From Numida meleagris (Eukaryota > Chordata > Aves > Galliformes > Numididae), in assembly GCF_002078875.1 (NCBI RefSeq), contig NC_034411.1:53287331-53351330 (forward strand): 64,000 nucleotides of DNA. The letters run 5' to 3'. The stretch's first letter is position 1; every line of letters starts with the position of its first letter. Shown in pieces: positions 9,772 through 21,123 of the stretch. A program made the position numbers and the translations under genes. Under the pieces are notes generated by a model. The model saw only the letters and a program-made list of their open reading frames with translations. It was not told the origin of the DNA and did not search any database.

Positions 9772-12700
9772 ATACATGAAAGTGTACATGTACATGACCA
9801 CACATCCATGTTAAATAATGTTGGGAAAATCAGTGTGTGAATTTTTTGTTAATAATTCAGGCAATTTCCTCATCAAATCAGTGTCAGCTACAAATATGGA
9901 AAAAAATCCAGTCCATATGTTACTAGGTTTAGGCCAGGGCCTTGGAGGATCAGGCCCTGTATTTATCCTCATCTAATATCAGAGTGCAGAACAACTGAAG
10001 GAGATCTTCTGTTGCCTTCGCACTACTGCATACACAGTACTTAACAGAGGTTAATTGAATATATTCTAAAAGGGCATTGGTGGGAGTGGGAACAGAATCT
10101 CTGCTGCGCAGGTGGATAAGGCCAGTCCTGATCCTAGATATCATCTCTACATTGTTTCAGAAATTAAGTGAATGGATCATGAGAGAGAAAAAGAAAAATA
10201 TGCAAGAGAGAAGAGGAGAACGAGAGAGAGAGGACAAGCTGTTTGAATCAATTTTGTATTTATGAAGATATATTGTTTTCAGCAATAACAGATGGGAATT
10301 TTCAGTTGTGTCTTATAGAATTAGGTGTCTATTTCCCTTTGAGTTTTACTGCTGGTTGAGAGTTTATCCTTCTTAAACTTCGTAGAATAAACCAACCTGC
10401 ATTTTGGTCTGCAAAGGAGGCTTCATAAATCACATGTTGCCAGTATGGCAAATTGCACCTTTATGAGGCAATTTCTGGCAGATTAGCTGATGTGCATCAC
10501 CACATCTTCAAATTCAAGTGATTTGGACATGGCCCATAATGAATAAGACATTCCCAGCAACAGAACACTGATTTTGCATTATTATGAAGTAGGAGTTGAC
10601 AGCAGAATACCGATTTTGCATTATTATAAACTGGGGACTGAAAGTTACCGCTGTCTGGAAAGAGTTCAAAAATAATTTGTTGGCAGTTTCAGCTGAAAGG
10701 CCAAGGACTGGGAAAGCAAGGAGGCTAAACATGTCTTTCTAAGAGAAACCCCCTCAGGACAATGCTGAGTAACGCTTCCATGTCTGTGCAGGGGCTGAAT
10801 TAAGCTTGCTACTCATGCATCATGAAAGAGGAAAGGTTGAATCTTCAGTGTGAACAAAATTCCATGTTCCACATCCCATAAAATTCATCCTTTAAAATAA
10901 TTATAAAGAAAACAGCAGATCTGTAACATGAGTCCAAAATGCTGACAGGATAAGAGAACAGTCACAAGCAGGGACTGATTTTTCACCTCTTACCAGTTTT
11001 GCTGTAGAGCTGAAAAGGCTGAAGTGGCCAGCAAAAATCCTGCTTCTGTAATTTTCCACTGTCTCCGCAAAACAGCTCTATAAATGCTTGACCTTGAATG
11101 CAAAAATAATCTGTCCTTTATCAGTCATGTCTTTTCATGGCCTGGATAATGGCATGAAATGTACATCCTGCTTTATTGTGGAGCTTCTTGTGATAATGAT
11201 TTCAACCAAACAGCAAGTACCTGTGTTCCAGAAATGCACTCCTATTCATTGTATAAAAGAGGAGCATGGATGCCTTTTGTCTATCACTTGCCATTTGACT
11301 CTGAACTACAGGCACCAACCACCACCATACATCTGGTCTGGATCACATTCCCCTTCGTCCCACTCAGGGCATTTTGCTGGAATACACTGATCAGGCTTTT
11401 GAAAACTAAAGACCCCACGCCACTCTTTTGTAATAACAAACATTTCTTCTTTGTCACTCTGCACATCTTTTTAATCATCTTGTCTTTCAACTATTATTCT
11501 ATCTTACTGAAACTAATGAGATATCTCACGTGAAAAAATAATACCCACCTGAATAAGAGCTAGAAATGCCAAACATTTAGTTCATACAGCTGTAGATTCA
11601 GCCTAGTGCAGAGTCCCCTTCATACTGCACAGTGCCTCATGCTGGTTCAGGTGTTGGATGACAGCAAGATTGGGATATGTGGTAGAGGATGCCTTCTTCT
11701 GCAAGGCTGCAAGGCAGGCAGTGAAATGAGACAGGACACATACACACTGCCTTGCTACCTGCGTAGCATGTAGGAGCAGGAGGTAGACACATAGAAGTAA
11801 AAATTTAACTGAGAGGATGTAAATCTCCTTTGCCCTTCTCACCCACCCTGTTTACAAATTCACATAGGACTGTGTGTTTTCTGGGTAAATGCAGCAGGTG
11901 TGTGCTTGAGAGTGGCTGGCACCTGCTGGGCCTGTTTCTGGTTCCTCTGGAGATGCCCTGAGACAAGATGCAGCACGAGGAAATTTTGAAAATGAATACA
12001 GTAATGTGGATAAATGACAGGCTAGATAATGTATAGCTAAATTATGATGCATTCAGTTAAAAATGCATGTACAAGAAGCTTACACTCCTGGCCATTTCCA
12101 CTTAATTCAACACATTGATTATGTAGCCTAGAATAAATACATTTATATGATGAAAACTAACTCAGGGATCTGCAGTACTCCTGACACAACATTCCGCTGA
12201 ATTAGAGAAAGCATGGAGCTGTAGGAAAAAAATCCACTGCCCCCTCTACATCCCCATAAGCAATAGTTCAAATTAAAATGACCCAAAAAACTTGAGGCTT
12301 CTGTGATTCTTTTGTCCCATTTCAATAGACCTTCCAAGCACCATGCAGCATGCACTGTCTCTCTCTGCTGAATGATAAGCGTGCAAAATTGGTGGCAGGT
12401 GTCCTGTTCCACATCTGCAGCATTCTTTTTGTCAAGCTATGAAGGCAGGAGGAACAAATGTCCTTGACATCTATGAGGGGCCATCTGACTGCAGACCTGA
12501 AGATAAACCTCTGATTATATGCCCTCCAGCTCATGCTGGATCAGTGTCAGCAGCAAGAGCAGCAAGCTGTGCTGTGTCTGACTTGTAGAAAGGAGACAAA
12601 TTTATTGGAGAAATCACAAGTTATTAAAGAGAAAAAAAAAAGGATGTACTTTGCTCTCCTATTCTGACTCATAATCTTAGGAGCTGGTAAAGATATCAAG

Positions 12701-12944
12701 ATGATAGAGTCACATCCTAATTGTGCCTTTGAACAGACTACTGGAGGGAATTCTTCCAGAGTAAGGAGCCTATAGCCAGAGTTCTTCCAACTAATATGGT
12801 CAAATGCATCTGACTGTGTGTCAACCATTAAACTCATGTCTTCTTCTATGGAGGCTTCTGGTAGAGAAAATTGAATCTCCTCACATGGACTGAAACATTA
12901 TTCTGCTGTCTCTCTGTCCCCATTGTTTGGCTTCCTCTTCAAGA
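9772..12944. other. Non-coding DNA
   Basis: No gene is recognised. Apart from one 42-bp tandem duplication (10561-10644) and a short GA-rich patch (10175-10235) I see no structure. Short open frames here have no recognisable domain and many lack an ATG. Confidence 0.55.
10561..10644. repeat. 42-bp tandem duplication
   Basis: The core GATTTTGCATTATTAT occurs at 10570 and again at 10612, exactly 42 bases apart. The flanking bases agree imperfectly (CAGAACACT against CAGAATACC before the core). It is a two-copy direct repeat. Since 42 is a multiple of three, an open frame on the minus strand also shows a 14-residue repeat, but I see no other sign that the frame is used. Confidence 0.85.
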
Positions 12945-13008
12945 GGACAGTTGGACTGGATGATCTTGTAGGTTTTTTCCAACCTTGGTGATTCTATGGT
13001 TCTTCTAA
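12945..13008 (+). mobile_element. CR1 LINE, about 60-bp tail remnant
   Basis: AGTTGGACTGGATGATCTTG, followed by TTTTTTCCAACCTTGGTG and ATTCTATGGTTCT, is the standard end of CR1 on the plus strand. Only the last 60 or so bases were inserted or survive. Confidence 0.9.
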
Positions 13009-13158
13009 GAAGCAAGTTATTTCTCCCTCATTGGTGTCAAGTTTAAAAGCAGTTGTTCAGATTCTTCTCATTGGGAAGTTATCAGTTTCAGGCTATTGCA
13101 TATCAATATTCCGCTGAATCATCCCACTCCTTGAATATAAAAGTTCTCAGCATCATAC

Positions 13159-13756
13159 TGTTGGCTTATCTCCCAGCATCCACACAACCAAGCATCGCAC
13201 AGCCACTCATTCACTCCCCTACTCACTGGGATGGAAGGTAGAATTAGAAAGGTAAAAGTGAGAAACATCATGGGCTGAGATAAGAGCAGTTTAATAGAGA
13301 AAACAAAGCTGCATGTGCAAGCAAAGCAAAACAAGAATTTCATTTGCTACTTCATAGCAGCAGGCAATCGTTCAGCCATTTCTAGGAAAGCAGGGCTTCT
13401 TGAACATGATAATTCCTTGGGAAGGCAGATGACATCACTTTGAATCTTAATCTTTGATCCTTGTCTCCCACCAGATTTTATTGCTAGACATGATATCACA
13501 TGGTAGTGAATATACCCTTGGTCAGCTGGAGTCAGCTTTCCTAGCTTGTCCCCTCCCAGCTTCTCATTTACCTCTAGCCTTCTCACAGGCAGGACAGTAT
13601 GAGAAGCAGGAAAAATCTTGTTGCTGTGTAACAACTAAATAGCAACAACTAATACGTCAGTGTGTTATCACCACTATTTTCATCACAATTCCAAAATACA
13701 TCACCATGCAAGGCTCTATGAAGAAAATTAGCTCTGTTATAGCCAAAACTAGGACA
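13159..13756 (-). mobile_element. Solo LTR of an avian endogenous retrovirus, copy 2
   Basis: The plus strand starts TGTTGGCTTATCTCCCAGC and ends AGCCAAAACTAGGACA, giving TG...CA ends over about 598 bp. Its final third lines up with LTR copy 1: both have CAACTAAxAC, then CAGTxTGTTATxA, then GAAGAAAA and the CCAAAACxAGGACA end. A variant poly(A) signal ATTAAA on the minus strand lies at 13290-13295. The middle differs from copy 1, so it is a related but distinct LTR subfamily. No internal retroviral sequence is present next to it. I could not identify a target duplication, and the copy is old. Confidence 0.8.
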
Positions 13757-16700
13757 ACCATCCAGCACCTCAACCCTTACAGATTAGTCTGTCTGCCAGG
13801 TGCCTTAAAATAACACTATCAAGCTGTCAAGTGGAAAAAAAAAAAAAAAAGCTTGAGCATTTGATATGCTCACACAATCACTCTATTAATTTTGTGTAAA
13901 TTAAAAAGGAACAGCTGTCTAACTCAGAAATGTGTTGGGTATTTAATTAGTTTCATTAATTAGAGGAACCTTCCCCTAGAAAGCAATGCAGGATGATGCT
14001 TCTGAATCAGGATGGTCTGAACATGGGACAAAGTGCCATGGAAACCTGCAGTTGATCTCGTCACTCAGTATTTCATCCAGATACCTCATAAACTCCTGCT
14101 GCACTGGCAAGATGCTACTGGTCTTGCCCACCAGTTCAATACCAACAAAGGAGCCAAGCAGGGATTTCACAGATAACAGTGTCGCCCACGGGGGCGGATT
14201 GGTAATTCTACACAGAGCTGCACGGTTTCAAAGATCTGTGACAACCCCTCACCTGAATGTTTGCAAGGGCTGATATAAGCAATTAGAGGCAGCACTGGCA
14301 ACATTAAAAAATGTTATGGACTTTGCAGCACATATTCACTTTTGCTGGGAGTAGTAAGTGGGGCAGTTTGCAGTTAACATCGGCATGATGTCTGCAGGTT
14401 CAAAAACTTGACAGCGCTCTCACCCTTTCCCAGTGAAGGTCCTTTTCACAAAAAAGGCTCATATTGACATTTTGCACAGTCTGACTTACTTTCTTTCTGA
14501 CCCATATTTCTCTTTCCCACACCAGGTTTCCTATCTTGACACCACATCTGTTTGGCTCTGTTTGCTCACTTAGCGAAATCGAGGATCAGTAGTTTAAGCA
14601 CAGTGCTCTTGCCAAAATCCAGTTCCAGGTGACTTTTAGCTCTATGAACAAATTCTGAAAGGCTGAGATAAGTTAACAGCCTCTCTGGCAGCACCTCACT
14701 TCCCAAGTTAATAACCTTTAATTTGCTGCTGAAGCTTACATTTTTTACTGTTTCAGACAAACTGAGACATGTTACTTTAGACGGTACAAATAGCTCTTCG
14801 ATAAGTTTGCTGTTTTTGACTGAGGCAAGTGAATTCAGATGTCAGATCAAGGAGTAGACTCTTCAGAAAGAGAAAAGGTCTCGATGCAATAATTTCTTCA
14901 TACAACACAACTAGATTAGGCCATAATACATGAAATTATCACTGATAACTTTGGCGAGAATAATAAAAAATTCAGATAAGCAAAAATCTACCTGTTCTTG
15001 GAAATATGTACTTCACCTTAGTGCTTTAACAGTAGCTAAGTGCTCATAGATGTAAGCATATTTTTAGAAATGCCTGTTTGAGTGGCAATATTATGAGAAA
15101 TGAAAATCAAAACAATTATTATACACACTTGTGTTTTCTATATAAGTCAATTGTTCAGCTCAGTTCCTATTAGCATTTTATAATGTCTGTTTTGGGTCTT
15201 TTTTTTAATTTTCACTGTATGTACATGCGTACTTGCATATTTAAAGAAAATTGAATGTTCTGGTTAATACTGAAGGTACTCTTCTCTGTTTGAAGAGGAA
15301 CATTTTTAGACTTCTTTATCTCAAGGTTTTCATTAAAACAATGGGAAGGATGAAAATAGAAGGCTATTCTTTTTCCAACATTTCCTGCAAGGTATAAGTA
15401 ACTTTTTCAACATTGCTTATATATTGCTTATATTTATTATGTTTTTAAAAATTACAGGTACCTCTAGAATTCACAGAGAAGCATTAATGGCTTCTGTCAT
15501 GGCTAAATTTTGTCATCAATCTGTATTACCTAGCAGAAACAGGAAGTGGTGAGCTTAATGTTAAGTGTTCTTTGGGTTTCAAAAACAGATCTTTTTTCCA
15601 CAATTCCTTTAAAAAAAAAAAAAAAAGATATATGAAGTTGTGACTTACTATGTCCTTCCAGACTCATGGTGGAGTGCAATAGATTCTTCCCACATTTAAT
15701 CTACTCCTAAAGATTCTGTGCTGGGATAATCTTGTACACATCTCTGAGCTTCTTGTCCTAGAAAGTGTTATCTGCCTCTGAACTAGTAGAGACAGAGTGT
15801 GCAAGGACATAGAGCCTAGACACTGAGACTCAAAATCTAAATTTAGAAACAGCACCAACTTACAATGGATACCCAACAGCTCTGTGCATAAATGATATCT
15901 GACAATATAATGGGCTAATATATGAGAGAGGAGGAAGAGCTTCAGGACCTGCAGTTCAGCCAATACCAATTCCTAGTAGTGTTTATCAATTAACCAAAAG
16001 AGGGGGCTAGTTCATTCTTTTCTCATGTTTTTTAAAAATACATTTATATTTCCTTCCTTGGGTTCTTGGAATATTCTTGATGGAAAATGAGGTGGACTCT
16101 TCTTTGTTGGCAACACTTCCATTTGCACGACTATACTTCATATTAAAAGGCCTCCAAGTAGCCACAGTACCTTGTAACTTTGGCAAGAAAAGATGTTCTC
16201 AGCTATAGGAATATACATTAAACTGTTCTTTTCCTATAGCCCAGCAGAGAATTAAGAAAGCAAAACTGTTACACAAGTTTCAATTTTAAGTATCTTTGAC
16301 TTATTGCTGTGATTATACTAATTGCTTGTCTTCCTAGTGGGAGGTTGCAGGAAGCTGTTTTGAAGTAATCAAGCTGAGATGTGGCCTTCTATTTATAAGA
16401 GGCCTAGAAATCTTACTTTCCCAGAAAGAGTATCTAGTTGAATCTCTAAAACATATCAGCTACAATTTCTCTTTCCTCCCTCAGAATCTCACCTGAGTTT
16501 ATGATTCAGTTCTTTCTCACTGTCTGTGAACTTTAGATGATGCTGCTGGAGAGTGCTTCAGACAGCTACTCTTCTCCAATTTGTTCCAGCTTCTGAATGC
16601 ACAGCAAAACCTCTGTAGCTCTGCATTAACTGTGTCATACAAACATACATACATATTACCCAACTTGTAGGCAGCTTAAATACAGAAACAATAATTGATC

Positions 16701-17769
16701 AAATTTACATGAAGGGATTTGCTACAAAATCAGTTTAGTATTGTGATATATACTTAGAGTACCTTTGAAAGAAAGTATATAACATCTGCCATACAGTTGT
16801 AACACCACAGAAACTCTACACTTCATCTAATTGAGCAGGTGTAATTTAGATCAAGAACACTTTAATCTATGCTGATTGCAATAAGGACCAATGAACATTT
16901 TTTCTCTATACAGACCATTTAAAGTTAAAAAGAAGGCCAGAAGTCAATGTATTTGCCTGGGACAAATGAGGACAGTGTCAAGCACTACTGGGATTTAAAT
17001 CAGTACTTCTAAATAATCTATTGAGAGTTTTTGTGTGATGAAGGCAGGGTAACCTTACCCAGAGAAACAAGATCCTTCTGCTGAAAAGAGGTTAAATTTC
17101 ATCACAGATCACTGGCAGGGTTTTGCTGTTGTTGATGTTCTGCTTTTTTTCTAGTTTATGACTACAGTTTCTTGGTAAAACTGGGCACGTATTCTTAATA
17201 AGTTGTTCCAGGAATGCCAAAATGACTTGATAGCAAAGGTTATATTTTGCCCAACACTATCAACCAAAGAAAAAGAAAATGGAAATTCTAAGTGAACTGT
17301 TCTGACATTTCTGAAACATTTCATTTACAGACACATGCAATAAACAAAGAAAATAAAGAGCTAAATCCACACCGATACTGAAGGAAACAGCAAAAGTGAC
17401 ATTTTTTCACAGTAGACTTGATACTAGAGATTTTATGGAGACTGATCAAAACTCAGGTTAAAATCCCTCCTCACCACAAGGGGATTTGTAGGCACGTATT
17501 TCATCTCCCAAGGAAATGTCTTGCCCACTGACTGTTCTATAAGTTATCCTGAAGTAGAGTAGACTTACGAAAGATAGGATGTTCCTTCAGGCTATATTCA
17601 CCTAGCAAATGAATATGAATATGAATTCATAGGAATGGCCTTAAATATGGATTATGCTGACAACTGATTTAAGTACTTAGTCCTTTAAATACTAAGAGCT
17701 TTGTTACCCGAAAGCTGGTATTCCTGGATGTAGTTCCATCTCAACTAATAAGTCTCACAGAGGGTATAG
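13757..17769. other. Non-coding DNA with two A-runs
   Basis: No gene or interspersed repeat is recognised. Runs of 16 A occur at 13835-13850 and 15611-15626. Neither follows a sequence that I recognise as a SINE or retrocopy. A patch with repeated TTAATTAG-like motifs lies at about 13938-13963. Confidence 0.55.
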
Positions 17770-18440
17770 AATAGAATCATAAAATCACAGAATCACCACG
17801 GTTGGAAAGGACCTCCAAGATTATCCAGTCCAACCATTCACATATCACCAGTATTTCCCCACCAAACCATGACCCTTAGTACAACATCTAAACATTTCTT
17901 GAACATCTCCAGGGACAGTGACTCAACCACCTCCCCGGGTAGTCTATTCCAGGACCTGACCATTCTTTCAGAGAAAATATTTTTCCTAGCATACAACCTG
18001 AATCTCCCCTGGTGCAGCTTGAGATCTTGCCCTCTTGTCCTATCACTAGTTACATGGGAGAAGAGGCTGACACCCACCTTGCCACAACCTCCCTTCAGGC
18101 AGTTGTAGATAACAATAAGGTCACCCCTGAGCCTCTTCTTCACCAGATTAAACAATCACAGTTCCTTCAGCCACTCCTCATAAGACTTGTGCTTCAGACC
18201 CCTTACCAGCTTTGTTGCCCTTCTCTGGACATGCTCCAGGGCCTTAATGTCTTTCTTGAAGTGAGAAGCCCAAAACTGAATGTAGTATTCAAAGTGCAGC
18301 CTCATCAATGCTGAGTATGGAGGGATGATCAGTTCCCTGCTCCTGCTGGCAACACTATTTCTGATATAAGCCAGGATGGCACTGTACACCTGGGCACACT
18401 GCTGACTCATGTTCAGCTGAGCATCAACCAAACCCCCAAG
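17770..18440 (-). mobile_element. CR1 LINE with readable ORF2 C-terminus
   Basis: The plus strand begins with the antisense CR1 tail (ATCACAGAATCACCACGG). On the minus strand nearly 200 codons of the ORF2 C-terminal region read in one frame from about 18431 to 17838 with a single in-frame stop (18156-18158). Visible blocks are [64 protein letters not shown] and [18 protein letters not shown]. These correspond to the part of CR1 ORF2 downstream of the polymerase active site. The subfamily is the same as at 568-790. Compared with other CR1 copies in the window its frame is well kept, so it may be among the younger ones. It has no catalytic region and is inactive. Confidence 0.95.
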
Positions 18441-18777
18441 ACCGTTTCAGTATATATAATAACTGTACTGTTTATACATAGGTATAAACTGTACAGTGGA
18501 AGAAAACATATCCCAGGATAGCATGTGTGTACAGACACTCTCCTGACAAATGAAACGTCATCTCAAAATATCTTTGGAAAAAAGGATATCAATTAGAGTC
18601 TCCTACACAGTATATAAATGCTCCAAAACTGAACTTTTCAGAGAGAGGTTGATGGCTGTGTAACACCTTTTTTCAGATAGTTTACCTCCATAGATATCTG
18701 AAGCTGAGACACAAGAAAAGAGAGTTTAAGAAAGAAGAACTGACCATGGGAAACTGCAAAGTTTAGGGAATTATTTG
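18441..18777. other. Short non-coding spacer
   Basis: About 340 bases between a CR1 and a mariner copy. I see nothing recognisable apart from TATATAA-like AT-rich sequence. Confidence 0.5.
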
Positions 18778-18779
18778 TA

Positions 18780-19318
18780 GGTTGCTCCAGAATAAATATT
18801 TCCTATTTATTTCCATGCAGGTACAAATAGCACAATAACACTATTTGATTGATAGAGCAAATTCTCAGCTACAAAACACTATTTTCAACATCGTCACCAC
18901 CATTAGCTATGTATTTTCACCAGTGATGAACAAAAGCCTGAATATCACTCTGGTAAAAATCTGCATGGATGTCTGGAACATGGCTTGTCTTTCATGCTGC
19001 TGTTGCCACTGCTGAAACACACCATCCACCAACTCACTGTGCTAGCATTTGCTGTTTGATCCCCATAAAACAATGGTTGATGGGTGCAATATTTTCTGTG
19101 TGGAGGAATTCAGTGACACACCTTTGCTTCATCTACCCTTCCTTGTCAGATACCACTTTGTCAGATTGTCCTTCTACTGCCATCTGTCACATGACAACAA
19201 AATGTAATGGAATACTGGTGGTAAGGTTCACCCTCTACTTTCATACCACCACCATCTGCCTCTGATGTAATGGACCAACAAAATAAAATAGGAAGCGTTA
19301 TTTTTGGAGTACCCTTTG
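18780..19318 (-). mobile_element. Internally deleted mariner element (Galluhop-like), copy 3
   Basis: This copy of about 539 bp has ends GGTTGCTCCAGAATAAATAT and (reverse complement of the right end) GGGTACTCCAAAAATAACGC. TA dinucleotides at 18778-18779 and 19319-19320 fit the TA target duplication. The minus strand shows MKQRCVTEFLHTENIAPI near the right half, preceded by an in-frame stop. It then passes through the same internal junction as the other copies (around 18965-18975) to the C-terminal remnant. The catalytic core is missing. It is a miniature derivative that would have needed transposase from elsewhere. Confidence 0.88.
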
Positions 19319-19320
19319 TA

Positions 19321-21080
19321 TTTAAATGTTTTATTAGAGAGATTTTTAGGAGTCAGAGGTCAGGCACAAAAGATTGCTCTTGAAATGGGAGTTGAAGACA
19401 ATCAGGAGGTCAGTGAAACAAACAGCAGGGTATCTGTTACAGAAACTTAGATTCAGAGGAGAAGGACTAGGAGAAAAAGGTTCAAAATTTAAAGTCCTCA
19501 TCTCCCTCTATACATCATTACAAATCAATACAAACCAAGTAATTCACAGAGCAAGGCAATTCTGCATGTTTGTTTACAAACCCTGATGGATCTATTGGCT
19601 GGCATGTCTGTTGTTCCTATCCTTGATGTGACATATACAGCACAGGTATCATGATGTATATAAGCCATGAAAAACTCTAGTGTGTTTCATTACCATGAGA
19701 AATGCAGGAGCTGGCTGCTTTTGACAGCCAGTGATGCTATTAGCTACCCTTTTGCATTGGTAGCTGAAGAAAATCCAGTCAACATATTTTAACCTTCAGA
19801 GCAATTCGAGCACATTGTGATCTTACCAAGTGATCTTACCAAAGCAGCTGATAACAACTGAAGTACAAGTTCTGCGTCAGACAAACAGCAGCTGGGGGAA
19901 GGGAGCTCTGTTCTCCTTCCTCTCCCACGCCAGCCCAGAGTGCAGACTGGCTTGTCATCCCTTGCAAGGCAAGAGACACTGACAACATCTTTCTTCCTCA
20001 AATAACAGAGAAAAAAGCCGCCACACCGATGTTTTACAGAGCAGAGGAAAAACATTGAAGCACTCAGTAGCTCTAAGAGAGCACAAGGAAGACAGCTCAC
20101 ACTTATCTGATGCAGGGGCTCCAGCATAGATCTTGGATTATAAACTCTGGGCCAAGACAAATCATGAACTCTAATGACTTAATTTCAACTCCATTCTGCA
20201 GTCTTTCATTAGGGGATGTAAATGTTCCTTCTGAGATTTTTCAAAGTAAGGAAACCTGAGTGATCTCCAATTTCAATTGTGCACTATGGTGAAAGTAGTC
20301 TTGTTGGGGAGGTAAACTGGTCAGTCCTTTGAATTCAGCCTGGGTCTCACATATGTAGGAGTGCAGGAATCCCACAGTTCACATTTGGAAGTGGGCCCAG
20401 GCTGGAAAGTAAAAATAGAAAAGTGTGTATGTGATTCTGAGAAGCTCAGCTGGAAGGAAGGGGGAGAAAAGTTTCCTTTAGACCTTGATTCAGGCTTTTG
20501 AGAAGTTTCAAGAACAAAGACAAAGCAGCTCCAGGGCTCCATTTCATATTGGAAACTCATAATTCATTATTCTATGCAGTGGAAAACTATTCCTAGCAAA
20601 ATGAAACTTTTTTTTTTTTTTTAATCTTGTTTCCCAGTTTGTTTAAAAAATATACTCTTAGGTAAAGTATCCTTTTATAGTCTCCATGGTTATTTTGTAT
20701 CAGGACCACACTTTAACCATTATTTTTTAACACTAAACAAATGGAGACTGGTAAACGGAAAGAATTAACAGTAAGTGAAACTGTTCCTATATACACAGCT
20801 ATAATGAGTTACAAGGGGCAGCAGAGCAACAGCCAGGCTCCTTCCCGGCAGTGGCAAGACATACAGCTTTCCTGAGCAGCTGAGAAACACCTGGCCTTTA
20901 CCAAAGACTTACTAGACCACATTTACTGAGGTCATTTTCTGGAGCCTTTTCTTTCTAACTTTTCTTTTACATCATCACTGAAAGAGGAGGAGATAAAATT
21001 GCTACCCCTCAGAGGGAGGATGCATGTCTGCAAACACGTTTTCTGTTTTAAAATATTAACAGCACTGTCCTCACTGGTGC
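19321..21080. other. Non-coding DNA, start of a repeat-poor interval
   Basis: No gene and no transposable element is recognised. A T-run of about 16 lies at 20609-20624. Open frames at 19789-20160 and 20321-20560 have no recognisable domain, and I treat them as chance. Confidence 0.55.
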
Positions 21081-21123
21081 CTTTTCTTCTTCTTCTTCTT
21101 CTTCTTCTTCTTCTTCTTTTTTT
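21081..21123. repeat. (CTT)n microsatellite
   Basis: CTT is repeated about ten to eleven times without interruption at 21086-21117, with T-rich edges on both sides. It lies in otherwise unique sequence. Confidence 0.97.

Noticed and set aside
13835..15626. A-runs of 16 at 13835 and 15611 as retrocopy or SINE tails
   Set aside because: No gene-like or SINE-like sequence precedes either run, and no flanking direct repeats were noticed.
17838..18431. Almost continuous 200-codon frame
   Set aside because: It is CR1 ORF2 C-terminus on the minus strand with an in-frame stop and is listed as a mobile element only.
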